A DNA stretch of 64,000 nt from an uncultured Lachnospiraceae bacterium (GCA_947625775.1 CANQPM010000004.1:124001-188000); one strand, 5' to 3'; shown: positions 35,970 through 45,563, counted from the first letter of the stretch. Notes: generated from the letters alone by a model not told the origin. A program made the numbers and translations.

Positions 35970-37307
35970 ATGGCTGACATAGACGAGGCAGTGCTGAAAA
36001 GAGTCCTGCCCAACAGCATTGAGGCAGAGCAGTCCGTGATAGGGGCAATGCTTATAGACGCGGAGACCATAACCGTAGCCTCCGAGTATATAACAGGCGA
36101 TGATTTTTATGGAAAGCAGTACGGCATACTGTTTGACGCAATGGTTGAGCTGCATGACGAGGGCGTGCCCGTCGATTTGATAACGCTTCAGGACAGGCTT
36201 AAGGAAAAAGGAGCGCCGCCTGAAATATACAGCCTTGAATACATAGGCGACATAATGAGGGCAGTGCCGACCTCTGCCAATATCAAGCGTTATGCCAACA
36301 TAGTGGCGGAAAAATCAGTTATGCGTAAGCTGATACGTGTAAATGAGGAGATAGCAAATAGCTGTTATTCACAAAAGGAGCCGCTTGAAAATATTCTTGA
36401 TGATGCCGAAAAAAAGATTTTTGATGTAGTCCAAAAGCGGAATAATGGCGATTTTGTCCCTATCAGGCAGGTTGTCATGAACACTATGAATATGATAGAG
36501 GCGGCGTCAAAAAGCGGCGGCGCGGTGACAGGCATAGCGACAGGCTTTTTGGATTTGGATTACAAAACCGCTGGCATGCAGCCGTCGGATTTGATACTGG
36601 TAGCGGCGCGCCCGTCAATGGGGAAAACGGCATTTGTATTAAACATAGCCCAGCATGTGGCGTTCAAGGACAATAAGGCGGTAGCCATATTTTCACTGGA
36701 AATGTCAAAGGAGCAGCTTGTCAACAGGCTGCTTTCACTGGAATCAAAAGTCAATTCACAGGCAATCCGCACAGGAAACATGAAGGACGACGAGTGGGAG
36801 CGTCTTGTTGAGAGCGCCGATGTTATTGCAAAATCAAAGCTTATCATAGATGACACGCCGAGCATAAGCATGGCTGAGCTGCGTTCAAAGTGTCGTAAAT
36901 TTAAGCTTGAATATGACCTGCAGATGATAATAATTGACTATCTGCAGCTTATGTCTGGCTCAGGCAGGACAGAATCAAGGCAGCAGGAGATTTCCGATAT
37001 ATCAAGGTCTCTAAAGGCGCTTGCGCGTGAGCTTAACGTTCCTGTTATAGCGCTGTCGCAGCTTTCGCGTGCCGTGGAGCAGCGCCCCGACCACAGGCCG
37101 ATGCTGTCGGATTTAAGGGAGTCAGGCGCGATAGAGCAGGACGCGGACGTCGTGATGTTTATATACCGCGACGACTATTATAATAAGGACACGGAGCTTA
37201 AAAACGTCGCCGAGATTAACATAGCTAAGCAGAGAAACGGCGCAATAGGCACGATAAATCTCGCATGGCTGCCTGATTATACGCAGTTTGCAAATCTGGC
37301 AAAATGA
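35970..37307 (+). CDS. dnaB: replicative DNA helicase
   Basis: 445 residues. N-terminal DnaG-binding domain (LPNSIEAEQSVIGAMLID), linker, and RecA-like motor: Walker A ARPSMGKTAF, Walker B MIIIDYLQLM, arginine-finger region SRAVEQRPDHRPMLSDLRESG followed by IEQDADVVMFIYRDDYY. No intein and no truncation: the length is normal. It unwinds DNA at the fork as a hexamer. It closes the gdpP-rplI-dnaB operon. Confidence 0.97.
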   Translation: MADIDEAVLKRVLPNSIEAEQSVIGAMLIDAETITVASEYITGDDFYGKQYGILFDAMVELHDEGVPVDLITLQDRLKEKGAPPEIYSLEYIGDIMRAVPTSANIKRYANIVAEKSVMRKLIRVNEEIANSCYSQKEPLENILDDAEKKIFDVVQKRNNGDFVPIRQVVMNTMNMIEAASKSGGAVTGIATGFLDLDYKTAGMQPSDLILVAARPSMGKTAFVLNIAQHVAFKDNKAVAIFSLEMSKEQLVNRLLSLESKVNSQAIRTGNMKDDEWERLVESADVIAKSKLIIDDTPSISMAELRSKCRKFKLEYDLQMIIIDYLQLMSGSGRTESRQQEISDISRSLKALARELNVPVIALSQLSRAVEQRPDHRPMLSDLRESGAIEQDADVVMFIYRDDYYNKDTELKNVAEINIAKQRNGAIGTINLAWLPDYTQFANLAK

Positions 37308-37480
37308 TAATGATGCGAGAAGGATTTCTGGCTGTCGTGTTCACTTTTGGAATGATAAATACGGGATATACTAAGGAGGACATTGCACATTGCGGCGTGT
37401 CCTCTTTTGATATATTAATATATTAATTGAATATATATGCAGCTTTGCGTTTACACTTAATCGAAGAAAGGAGTATAAAA

Positions 37481-38446
37481 GTGGTAAAGGAAAGATATTT
37501 AATCAACGAAGCTGCAAAAGAAGTCCATGTGGAGTCGCATGTACTAAGATACTGGGAGGAGGAGCTGGAGCTTCCGATAAAGCGCAATGAGCAAGGGCAC
37601 AGGATATACACTCAGGAGGACGTCGACAGATTCATAAAAATCAAGAGCCTCAAGGATCAAGGGCTGCAGCTAAAGGCAGTCAGAATGGTGCTTGAGCAGA
37701 TTCAGGGCGGACAGGAGGAGTCTATGGATATGAGAGCGGACAATCCCTTTGCACAAAAGCAGCTTACAAAGATAGGCAAAAACGGCGATATGAAGGTTAT
37801 CCAGCTAAAGCCTGGGGACGAGGCAAAATGGAAGGAATTTAAAAGCGAACGCCGCATGAGCCAGCAAAAGAATGAACGCGGCGAAAGCAGTGAAAATAAC
37901 GAAAAGCGTGAAAATAATGAGCTTGCAATTCAGATAAAGGATACTCCGCAGAAGGAGAACGGAAGCAGTACACAGCTGAGCGCCAATAATGCAGATACGC
38001 AGAAGGAGCAGATGGTAAGGCTCCAGTATTTGTTCCAGAAGCTTATAAAGGAAGCGGTAGCGGAAAACAACGAGGCTATGGTACATACGCTCACTGAGCG
38101 CATTACGGACAACGTGAAATCGGACATCTGCAAGGAGCTTGATTACCAGTTCAGGCTTTTTGAGGAGCGCGAGGACGAGAGGACAGCGTCAAAGCAGGAG
38201 AGCGACAAGCAGCGGGACGAGGAATACTATAAGAGGATAGACGAGCTTTTACGCCAATACAGCGCTAAGAAGGCGTCTAAGTCTATTCTGAAAAAGCTGG
38301 ACAAGGAAAAGGATAAAGAAAAGAACGGCTCGAAAACAAAAGAAGCCGAGGCGATAAAGGACAATACTGTAAAATTCATTAAGGAGAAGGAGAAAAAGCC
38401 TAAGAGGGAGTTTAGCTTTTTTAAAAAGGCTGTTGAGGTAAAATAA
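37481..38446 (+). CDS. MerR-type helix-turn-helix protein with coiled-coil tail
   Basis: 321 residues from GTG 37481 with AAAGGAG seven bases upstream. The first 75 residues are a MerR-like winged helix (YLINEAAKEVHVESHVLRYW, EEELELPIKRNEQGHRIYTQ and EDVDRFIKIKSLKDQGLQLK). The remainder is not an effector domain of the classical kind: it is highly charged, rich in Glu and Lys, and predicted to be coiled or disordered, with a repeat-rich end. Such proteins, located after dnaB, are common in Lachnospiraceae, and RacA-like (chromosome anchoring) or regulatory roles are possible. Terminator follows. Confidence 0.75.
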   Translation: MVKERYLINEAAKEVHVESHVLRYWEEELELPIKRNEQGHRIYTQEDVDRFIKIKSLKDQGLQLKAVRMVLEQIQGGQEESMDMRADNPFAQKQLTKIGKNGDMKVIQLKPGDEAKWKEFKSERRMSQQKNERGESSENNEKRENNELAIQIKDTPQKENGSSTQLSANNADTQKEQMVRLQYLFQKLIKEAVAENNEAMVHTLTERITDNVKSDICKELDYQFRLFEEREDERTASKQESDKQRDEEYYKRIDELLRQYSAKKASKSILKKLDKEKDKEKNGSKTKEAEAIKDNTVKFIKEKEKKPKREFSFFKKAVEVK

Positions 38447-38469
38447 ATTGGTTTGGGATAAACAACAAA

Positions 38470-38505
38470 ATGCCACGCATAAAAAGCGTGGCATTAATGT
38501 TTTTA
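38470..38505 (+). terminator. rho-independent terminator
   Basis: Stem ATGCCACGC / GCGTGGCAT with loop ATAAAAA; TTTTT follows after TAATG. It also lies at the end of the convergent ferredoxin gene. Confidence 0.75.
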
Positions 38506-38516
38506 AATATGTTTGC

Positions 38517-38687
38517 TTATGCCTGAGAAATAGAGCCTGTAGGGCATGCGCCCGCGCATGAACCGCAGTCGATGCACTTGTCAGCGTCTATCTCAAACTT
38601 GCCGTCGCCCATGCTGATAGCTCCTACGGGGCACTGCGCCTCGCAGGCTCCGCAGCATACGCAAGCGTCAGAAATCTGGTATGCCAT
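38517..38687 (-). CDS. 2[4Fe-4S] clostridial ferredoxin
   Basis: 56 residues, too short for many ORF calls but unmistakable: two CxxCxxCxxxCP motifs (ACVCCGACEAQCPVGAIS and KCIDCGSCAGACPTGSIS). AAGGAGGA lies nine bases before the ATG at 38687. It is a low-potential electron carrier for anaerobic enzymes (pyruvate and hydrogenase reactions, radical SAM activases). The first CxxC has an extra Cys (CVCCGAC), which is common. Monocistronic, convergent with the MerR-like gene. Confidence 0.97.
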   Translation of the reverse strand: MAYQISDACVCCGACEAQCPVGAISMGDGKFEIDADKCIDCGSCAGACPTGSISQA

Positions 38688-38911
38688 AGCTTAAGTTCCT
38701 CCTTATATGATAAAATTTACAGCGGTAATCCGCCAAATCACGTTGGTTTAACAGGCTTTTGTGTATAATGCCTGTTAATATAGATATTTTAATATAAAAG
38801 AGTGGGAAATACAAGGTTAAAGTAGAAAAAATGTGTGGGAAATTTTATTATTTATATTGATGTGAGTGAGTTGCCCGCTTATATAGGGAAGGGTGTGTGT
38901 GGCAATGGGAC

Positions 38912-39078
38912 GCCCTAGCAGTGTTATACACCCCATTCAGACCCGCTTGCGCTTGTTGAAGGCGTAGCGGACACTAAGCTCAATGGCGCTGTAAAAGGAG
39001 CTACGCTTTTACAGCGCCATTGAGCTTAGTGCCGACGCCTTCAAAAGGTCTTCATGGGGTGTATAACACTGCTAGGGC
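38912..39078. repeat. 167-bp near-perfect palindrome
   Basis: Outer arms of 25 bp (38912-38936 with 39054-39078) and inner arms of 25 bp (38972-38996 with 39007-39031) are perfect inverted repeats. Between them lie short partly paired stretches, and the tip is a ten-base loop. Its sequence is unrelated to the palindrome at 30385. The rest of the 38688-39130 gap is AT-rich and holds the ferredoxin promoter. No gene is seen. Confidence 0.9.
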
Positions 39079-39130
39079 TGGTTGTTGGTGCTTTTATGGC
39101 TATTTTTTATAGGCTATTGGTTTAGGATGG

Positions 39131-39892
39131 TTACTCTGTATATGGTATGCCGCGGCGTTCTTTGATACCGTTGAGGATATGTTTTTTCAGTTCGGGTACG
39201 CGGCTTTTGTCCATTTCGGGTACGCCTTCGAGACGGTAGGGTATGCCTAGCTCGTCATATTTCTTTTTGCCCATGGTGTGGTATGGGAGGACGTCGAGAG
39301 CCTTTAGGTTGCTTAGTCCGCCGATGAAGTAACCGAGCTTGTGCAGGTCTTCGGGATTGTCCGTGATGCCTGGGACTACGACGTGGCGTATCCATATGTC
39401 AACGTGCATTTTGTCAAGGTACTCTGCAAACGCAAGTATGCCGTCGTTTGGTTGCTTTACAAGCTCCTTGTGTTTTTCGGGGTCTATGTGTTTGATGTCG
39501 AGCATAACTAAATCTGTGACGGCGCAGAGCTTGTCAAGCTTTGCAAGCCATTCGGGGTTGGCGTTTGGCTTATAGGCGATGCCTGAGCTGTCAATGCAGG
39601 TGTGGATGCCGCGTTCTTTTGCCATGGTGAAAAGCTCAAGCAGAAAGTCAATCTGCATGAGCGGCTCGCCGCCTGTTACCGTGATGCCGCCGCCCTTGTA
39701 AAAAGGCTTGTTTCTCTCGTAATTTTCGAGGATTTCCGCAGGCTCCATAAGAGTACCCGCGTTCATCTCCCAAGTGTCGGGATTGTGGCAGTAGGCGCAT
39801 CTCATAGGGCAGCCCTGCACGAAAACAACGTAACGCACGCCCGGTCCATCGACCGTGCCAAATGATTCAAGTGAGTGTATTCTTCCCTTCAT
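39131..39892 (-). CDS. pflA: pyruvate formate-lyase activating enzyme
   Basis: 253 residues. Radical SAM motif QGCPMRCAYCHNPDTW (Cys28, Cys32, Cys35) preceded by the PflA-specific start GRIHSLESFGTVDGPGVRYV. Further conserved parts are GGGITVTGGEPLMQ, DIKHIDPEKHKELVKQPN and VLPYHTMGKKKYDELG. It generates the glycyl radical on PFL. In most relatives it lies directly after pflB. Here it points away from the split pfl genes, in the same orientation but 18.6 kb downstream of them. A TATAAT about 70 bases before its start suggests its own promoter. Confidence 0.95.
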   Translation of the reverse strand: MKGRIHSLESFGTVDGPGVRYVVFVQGCPMRCAYCHNPDTWEMNAGTLMEPAEILENYERNKPFYKGGGITVTGGEPLMQIDFLLELFTMAKERGIHTCIDSSGIAYKPNANPEWLAKLDKLCAVTDLVMLDIKHIDPEKHKELVKQPNDGILAFAEYLDKMHVDIWIRHVVVPGITDNPEDLHKLGYFIGGLSNLKALDVLPYHTMGKKKYDELGIPYRLEGVPEMDKSRVPELKKHILNGIKERRGIPYTE

Positions 39893-40054
39893 AATATCAA
39901 CCTTTCATTTTCATATAATAAAAAATTGGCATAGAATTATCCTATGAATAATATTATACCCTATATTTGGGTAAAAGTGGTAAATAATATGAAAAAATAT
40001 TTTAAACTGTCAGATGGGTGTTTCCGCATTAGGGCACGATTTTTATTGTAGTGG
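39893..40054. other. junction between pflA and the accessory island
   Basis: AT-rich. On the minus strand it carries GGGTATAATATT, a likely pflA -10 box (about 39950-39960). No gene or inverted repeat was found. The boundary of the inserted island probably lies here or in the relic that follows. Confidence 0.5.
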
Positions 40055-40276
40055 GGAGGTAAATATAAAGATGCCAAGCCTGTCATACATATTGGATTTT
40101 TTGATTTTTCATTGGCGGAAGCGGCACTTGAGTTTTATGCGACGTATAAGCTTGCAAATATCAAGACAGGACAGATTTATAGTGACAATGTTACCCTTTG
40201 TGTGGTAGACTTAAATAAAATGGAGCTTGTTACGTATGAGGAAAAGAAGTATGTCATTGACAAATACAATCAGTAA
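40055..40276 (+). pseudogene. relic of a PD-(D/E)XK transposase-like gene
   Basis: Codons from 40055 read GGKYKDAKPVIHIGFFDFSL, then FYATYKLANIKTGQIYSDNV and end VIDKYNQ stop. This is the middle part (about residues 125-195) of the intact genes at 51568 and 57604, with only scattered changes. The 5' third and the whole C-terminal part are missing. The last codons plus the stop create a promoter (next entry). Confidence 0.85.
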
Positions 40277-40285
40277 ATATATAAA
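40257..40285 (+). promoter_or_regulatory. near-consensus promoter formed by the end of the relic
   Basis: TTGACA, 17-base spacer, TATAAA. The -35 box is the I-D-K part of the transposase relic, and the -10 is just after its stop. It points at the first lipoprotein gene, 67 bases away. Confidence 0.6.
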
Positions 40286-40351
40286 ATATATCAGGAGTAG
40301 TCGTAGATACGAATATGCGGTTAGTTTAATATCAAAGGAGGTTTAGTGGCT

Positions 40352-41143
40352 GTGAATGTAAAAATTTGTAAAATGGCTTTATTTATAACTGCAGCAACGT
40401 TAAGCGTAAGTGGGTGTACATCTGCACACACTGATGCTCAACAGCTTGAACTGGTTTCGGTGGATATGGATTCATCAGAACATGATTATAATTTTGGAAT
40501 CTCCGCTTCGTTTGAAAATTCTGACTCATTTGAAACCGAGGACATTGTAGTTTCCGAAAATGCCAATAAAGACATTTTGAATACCATACCAGTTGAGCAC
40601 GGAGAAAGCGACGTTTTCCTTGATATGCTTGACGAGGATAATGGTTATCTCCTCTACTGCGGCGGTCCGGCGGCAGGATTGATGGAGAAGTATATCTATT
40701 TCACAAATGACAGGTGGGAAACATATGACAAAATTGACATCAGCAGCAAAATAGACGGATATCCCACAAGCTTTGCGGCATTATCCTCAGAGCGCCTTTA
40801 CATTGGGACACAGCTAAGGGGCGATGGCTATCTGTTTGAAACTACTGACAGCGGCGCGAACTGGGAAAGTGTATCTGTGGACAATGACATAGAACACTGC
40901 CGTTATGGGTATGTGCCTGCGCTTGATGCTTCGGCGGATGCTTTATATGCCCTTTTAGATTTGGAGCGTGATGGAAAAGAAGGCGCATATTGCTTATATA
41001 AATTGGATGACAGGCAGGATAAATGGGATAAAGCAGGAACATATGATGCAGGCTTCGATTTGCCGATAAAATCTTTTTATATGTATGATGGCGGGTTATA
41101 TATTGATTTAAATGATGGGTTATACAAAATAAATATGGAATAA
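40352..41143 (+). CDS. Asp-box lipoprotein, module A
   Basis: 263 residues from GTG 40352, chosen because the paralogue at 50490 starts at the same residue. AAAGGAGG lies 11 bases upstream. Lipoprotein signal with lipobox LSVSGC (Cys22). The mature domain has Asp-box motifs (TTDSGANWESV is the clearest) and repeated YLLYCGGP/YIGTQL strands, so a beta-propeller of BNR type is likely. It would be anchored on the outer membrane face. It differs from the 50490 copy at three residues in the last 229 but at about a third of the first 35. First gene of a module with a second lipoprotein, permease, ATPase, BlaI and BlaR1. Function unknown, perhaps ligand capture for the exporter or sensor. Confidence 0.8.
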   Translation: MNVKICKMALFITAATLSVSGCTSAHTDAQQLELVSVDMDSSEHDYNFGISASFENSDSFETEDIVVSENANKDILNTIPVEHGESDVFLDMLDEDNGYLLYCGGPAAGLMEKYIYFTNDRWETYDKIDISSKIDGYPTSFAALSSERLYIGTQLRGDGYLFETTDSGANWESVSVDNDIEHCRYGYVPALDASADALYALLDLERDGKEGAYCLYKLDDRQDKWDKAGTYDAGFDLPIKSFYMYDGGLYIDLNDGLYKINME

Positions 41144-41215
41144 AACCCACGGAAAAATAAAACTATTGCAAATAATGATTTTTATGCAATGATATCCCAT
41201 ACAGGAGAAAAGCAA

Positions 41216-42514
41216 ATGGAAGCAAGAAAAGCAGTAGTTGTTATAATAATAAGCCTGTTCATATTGTCCGCATGCGGAAGGGAAAGCCTTCCCAATGCAT
41301 ATGTGGAAGGCAGTGATTTCCAGTATATGCAGATGAATGACATAGGGGAATATATGGACATTCAGAAAGGGGAAGGCTGCTATTATCTGAGGCATGGGGA
41401 TTTTATATATTATCTTGATGAAACAACGAATAAAATCCTGCCGCTTTGCAATAAGGTCGATTGTCTGCATGACAAGGAAACTCAGCAGATAAGAAAAGAA
41501 AAGTGTAATGCCTATGTGGCTGATAACAACGAATTCTGCAAAGGGATTTCATACTGTAATGGTTTTATATATTGTTTGGAGGCTACACTGTGGTTTGATG
41601 AGGGAAATACGCAGAAGCTTTATCGGATATCAGCCGATGGAGCTAAAAAAGAATTAGCATATCAGTTTTCGGATGACAGGTGGATACAGCGCTGGGGGAT
41701 TCACAGGGACATTTTTTATTATGTCGAGAAAAAGTACATGGAAAAGGAAAAAGACGGACAGTCAGAACTGATTGATGCAGTAGCATTGAAAGCAATAGAC
41801 TTAAAAGATATTGTTAAGCGTCCGATGACAATTTTTTCGATAACCAGCGATGAAGCCGAAGGTCCTGTAATCGCACACATTCAATGCTATGGCAATTATA
41901 TTTATTACTTGCTGGACGCAGCGACAACATTGGAGTCCGACGGTGAAATGCATAGGTTTACGAAAACATATATTTATGATTTGAATAAAAGGGAGAATAA
42001 GGAGTTAACCATTTCTAAACGGCAGGAAGGCGTACAGGTAATAGGTTGTTGTTTATGGAATGGGAGGCTGTTGATTAAAGCTGTGAGCGGATATGAACAG
42101 GATTATTTTAAACCCGCCGTTATGTATGCTGCCGATTTGGATGGTTCAAACATTGAGGTATGTATGGAAAATATACAAATGGGGCATACCTTTTCTTGCG
42201 ATGAGGAATATTTGTATAAGACGGATATTGCAATGGTAGAGCTTTCGCAGCTTGGTTTTTTTGAATATGATAAAGATGACGAAACCTATTGGGTATATGA
42301 CAAAGAACTTAAGCTGGTAGACACATATATGCTTCCGTCTGATATTACGCTGCCCGTAGGCGCCCCAAGACCAGGAACTTCCGAATGTATGTACCTGATA
42401 TATGATGATTCTGAAAATCCTGAAAACTGGGGTGTCCTTAAATGGGATAAAAGTGGTATAGGCAGTTATAACGGCAAACAGATTGAAATGGAAACCATTC
42501 CATATGAGGGATAA
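41216..42514 (+). CDS. Cys/His-motif lipoprotein, module A
   Basis: 432 residues from ATG 41216 (ACAGGAG upstream). Lipobox LSAC (Cys20). The outer part is Tyr-rich with repeating strands (CYYLRHGDFIYYLDETTNKI, CNGFIYCLEATLWF), typical of a beta-propeller such as DUF5050-like proteins. A striking motif PLCNKVDCLHD followed by KCNAY gives Cys78, Cys83, His85 and Cys97. The same C-x4-C-x-H-x(n)-C spacing occurs in the paralogue at 52726, so it may bind metal or form disulfides. Stop is three bases before the permease gene. The function is inferred from context only: partner of the ABC exporter. Confidence 0.75.
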   Translation: MEARKAVVVIIISLFILSACGRESLPNAYVEGSDFQYMQMNDIGEYMDIQKGEGCYYLRHGDFIYYLDETTNKILPLCNKVDCLHDKETQQIRKEKCNAYVADNNEFCKGISYCNGFIYCLEATLWFDEGNTQKLYRISADGAKKELAYQFSDDRWIQRWGIHRDIFYYVEKKYMEKEKDGQSELIDAVALKAIDLKDIVKRPMTIFSITSDEAEGPVIAHIQCYGNYIYYLLDAATTLESDGEMHRFTKTYIYDLNKRENKELTISKRQEGVQVIGCCLWNGRLLIKAVSGYEQDYFKPAVMYAADLDGSNIEVCMENIQMGHTFSCDEEYLYKTDIAMVELSQLGFFEYDKDDETYWVYDKELKLVDTYMLPSDITLPVGAPRPGTSECMYLIYDDSENPENWGVLKWDKSGIGSYNGKQIEMETIPYEG

Positions 42515-42517
42515 ATA

Positions 42518-44578
42518 ATGGAGGAGCTCATAAAATATGAGATAGTCAAACTGTGCAAAAGGAAAATATTTCTTATGGTTTCCATGCTGCTCATAATCTG
42601 CAATGTTTTTATGGCATATGCTTATGAGAAATCCACGGATAGGTTTTTTTACATATATAAGCAGAGGGAATGTTATAATGATTTTCTAAGCGGAAATAAA
42701 GCTGCTGATATTTCAGGCTATTATCAAAATGAGGCTGACGCGCAGGCAGCATATGCAAAAGACTATTTCCAACTTGTAAACGAAATGCAGCAGCGCTCTG
42801 AAAAAATGCAGGAAGTCTCATTTTTCCTTGACGAAAATAGTTATGTGTACCGAAATTTGATAAAAAGCAATGAGGATTTTTATCCCCTTTTAAATATTGT
42901 AATAAAGTCGGATAACTGCTATGGAATAGATGCTTTTGCACAATACAATGCTGGGATTGTATTTCTGCTGATTTTTCTTGCGGTATTAAGCTATTATGTT
43001 ATGTTTTGGGAAAGGGACAAAAATCTTGTGCTTTTGTTGAAATGTAATGAAAGAGGACATGTTACACTTGCAGCGGCAAAGCTTTTTACAATTCTTGCAG
43101 CGTCGGCTGTATTTACTGTTATGCTTGAAGGCAGTATTGCCTTGACTTTTGGAATTGTTTATGGATATGGCGATTTGGACAGAACCGTCCAGTCCTCAGA
43201 TGCGTTTCGCAACTGTACATATATGCTGACAGTCAGGGAAGCTCTTATAGCTATGATGCTTATACGCATATGCATAGCTGCAGTATTTATATGCATATTT
43301 TTTGCAGTCGGAATGTTGTTGAAAAATGCCGTTGTGGCAGCATGCGTTTCAGCGGCGGGTCTCTTGGCAGAATATGCCTTTAGCAAGGTGTTTTCACTTA
43401 GCGGCACATTCGGAATCATAAAAAGCGTAAATCCGTTTTATTGCTGGGATATGCAGCAGGTACTTGGTGAGTATTACAATTTAAACATTTTAGGTTATCC
43501 GATAGGAAAAAATAAGGCGGCTTTTTGGACCGCGCTTATGCTGATTGTCGTTTTCTCATCGGCTGGCATATATATATTTCATAAAACCTGTCAAATAAAA
43601 AGCGAAAGCCGTATTGAGACGCTGTTTCAATATATACGGGGAAAGATGAGTTTTTTGAGCAGACATCTGAGTCTGACATACTATGAATTATACAAGGTAA
43701 TGTTTCAACAGAAAAAAGCGTTGGCGCTGGTTTTGCTGCTATTCTGGTGGTTTTTGGAATTTGAGGATATTAATATGGTGCGCTACTATGGGTCGGCAGA
43801 AACTGCGGCATATCATGTATATTTGAGCAATTTGGAAGGAGCAATAACCGAAGACACATATGATTATATTGAAAATGAGGCAGCTTATATAGAAAGCCTG
43901 CGGGAAGCGGTTGATTCGGGCGATACAGACATTATTGACAGACAGGTATATGATGCTTATTTAAAAATGCATGAAGATGGATTTGCTAAGGTTCAGAAAC
44001 AACTTGAAGAATTGGAAAAAAGAGGCGGGGACATACGGAAAAAATATATGGTTGATGAATTGGCATATATGGAATTATGGCAGGACAGCGCAGCTGATGT
44101 AAAGATTTGGTTTGCAGGTACAGCGCTGTTGATATTTTTTATAAGCGGCATTTATACTGTAGATGAAAAAAAGGATATGGCTCTGATTATACGCTCTACA
44201 CTGAGGGGAAGAAAGGAATTAAAGCGCAGCAAGCATCGGTGTGTGGCGATATGCGCATGCATGATTTATGTTATTATGGAATCGCCGCTGCTTACAAAAT
44301 ACTATATGATCGACCATTTTTCCACGGCAAAGCATAAGCTGTGTGATTTTACAACACAGAATTTTTCTGCCACTATTTCCATAGGAGCTATGCTTGCGCT
44401 GGTATTTGTTTTAAAGGCATTGAGTTTTATGGCAGTATGCGGTTTTGGACAGGCTGTTTCCAGAATAATCAGGAATGAAACAGTAATTATATTTATAGGC
44501 ATTGGAGTGGCTGGTATATGTGCCCTTATTGCATATCATTTTAATTGGAGCTTTAATATGATTTTTCTGATTCCATAG
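42518..44578 (+). CDS. ABC transporter permease, module A
   Basis: 686 residues with about twelve membrane helices in two blocks: a helix at 17-37, a 100-residue outside loop, a cluster of five or six helices (about 145-360), then a second half beginning LTYYELYKVMFQQKKALALV with another outside loop and four or five helices. The duplicated layout (two ABC-2-like halves fused) is like BceB- or LanFEG-type peptide exporters, but no FtsX signature is seen. It is coupled to the Cys/His lipoprotein (three-base gap) and followed by the ATPase. Paralogue at 54289. Likely exports or removes an envelope-active compound. Confidence 0.75.
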   Translation: MEELIKYEIVKLCKRKIFLMVSMLLIICNVFMAYAYEKSTDRFFYIYKQRECYNDFLSGNKAADISGYYQNEADAQAAYAKDYFQLVNEMQQRSEKMQEVSFFLDENSYVYRNLIKSNEDFYPLLNIVIKSDNCYGIDAFAQYNAGIVFLLIFLAVLSYYVMFWERDKNLVLLLKCNERGHVTLAAAKLFTILAASAVFTVMLEGSIALTFGIVYGYGDLDRTVQSSDAFRNCTYMLTVREALIAMMLIRICIAAVFICIFFAVGMLLKNAVVAACVSAAGLLAEYAFSKVFSLSGTFGIIKSVNPFYCWDMQQVLGEYYNLNILGYPIGKNKAAFWTALMLIVVFSSAGIYIFHKTCQIKSESRIETLFQYIRGKMSFLSRHLSLTYYELYKVMFQQKKALALVLLLFWWFLEFEDINMVRYYGSAETAAYHVYLSNLEGAITEDTYDYIENEAAYIESLREAVDSGDTDIIDRQVYDAYLKMHEDGFAKVQKQLEELEKRGGDIRKKYMVDELAYMELWQDSAADVKIWFAGTALLIFFISGIYTVDEKKDMALIIRSTLRGRKELKRSKHRCVAICACMIYVIMESPLLTKYYMIDHFSTAKHKLCDFTTQNFSATISIGAMLALVFVLKALSFMAVCGFGQAVSRIIRNETVIIFIGIGVAGICALIAYHFNWSFNMIFLIP

Positions 44579-44648
44579 GAAATATGGGCGATATCTGAAA
44601 ATTTTGAACATTGGCTCTTGAACCGCTAAAGCAGCATGGGGGATTGAG

Positions 44649-45518
44649 ATGGTATTAAAACTTAATGGAATTAAAAAGAGTTATAATAACGGAAAAACAT
44701 ATGCGTTAAATGATTTTAGCGCTGATTTTACTTCGGGTGTGTATGGACTTCTGGGACCCAATGGGGCAGGTAAAAGTACTTTGATGAATATTATTACGGA
44801 CAATTTGAAAGCTGATGCCGGCACAATTACGCTTGATGGTCTTAGCATATTCCATATGGGTTCAAGATACCGTGGCATGCTTGGATACATGCCGCAGCAG
44901 CAGGGAATTTATGATGACTTTACAGGTGAGCAGTTTTTATGGTATATGGCAGCGCTGAAGGGACTTAAAAGGAAAGAGGCAAAAGAAACAATAGATTGGA
45001 CGCTTGAAATTGTAAACCTGAAGCAGAGTCGCTATAAGAAGCTAAAGTCATATTCGGGCGGAATGAAACAGCGCATTTTGATAGCGCAGGCATTATTGAA
45101 TAATCCCCCGATATTGATAATGGATGAGCCGACAGCAGGGCTTGATCCCAAAGAGCGAATACGCATAAGAAATTTTATCAGCGAAATATCAAAAGATAAA
45201 ATTGTACTGATTGCAACGCACGTGGTATCCGATATAGAATATATATCAAAGGAAATACTGATTTTAAAGGATGGCTTATTGGTGCGTAAGAATGCTTCTG
45301 ATATACTTTTGAAGGAGATTGAACATAAGGTATTTGAGGCAGTGGTTGGGCATGATGAGCAGCAATTTTATGAACATTCAGAATATAAAATTGCAAATAT
45401 TATGTTGGTTGGGGATAAAATATGTATGCGGATAGTTTCAGACAGACGCCCTGATGTCGGTGAAATTCGCGAGGTGCGCCCCAATTTGGAGGATGTATAT
45501 TTATATTTTGCAGAATGA
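44649..45518 (+). CDS. ABC transporter ATPase, module A
   Basis: 289 residues. Walker A GPNGAGKST, Q-loop MPQQQGIYDDFTGEQF, signature YSGGMKQR, Walker B ILIMDEPTAGLDPKERI and switch His in IATHVVSDIE. The C-terminal extension (HKVFEAVVGHDEQQFYEHSE onward, ending in NLEDVYLYFAE) matches the drug/lantibiotic-export group (BcrA/LanF-like). It is close to the permease and pairs with it. Paralogue at 56557, with the same MPQQQG and DVYLYF end. RBS GGGGATTGAG before ATG. Confidence 0.88.
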   Translation: MVLKLNGIKKSYNNGKTYALNDFSADFTSGVYGLLGPNGAGKSTLMNIITDNLKADAGTITLDGLSIFHMGSRYRGMLGYMPQQQGIYDDFTGEQFLWYMAALKGLKRKEAKETIDWTLEIVNLKQSRYKKLKSYSGGMKQRILIAQALLNNPPILIMDEPTAGLDPKERIRIRNFISEISKDKIVLIATHVVSDIEYISKEILILKDGLLVRKNASDILLKEIEHKVFEAVVGHDEQQFYEHSEYKIANIMLVGDKICMRIVSDRRPDVGEIREVRPNLEDVYLYFAE

Positions 45519-45563
45519 CTATCTTTGCGTGGCGGGTTATATGTAATTTTTGTTTTATCAGTT

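Noticed and set aside
40014-40208. 64-aa ORF at the island edge
   Set aside because: It is an out-of-frame reading of the transposase relic, which is recognisable in another frame.
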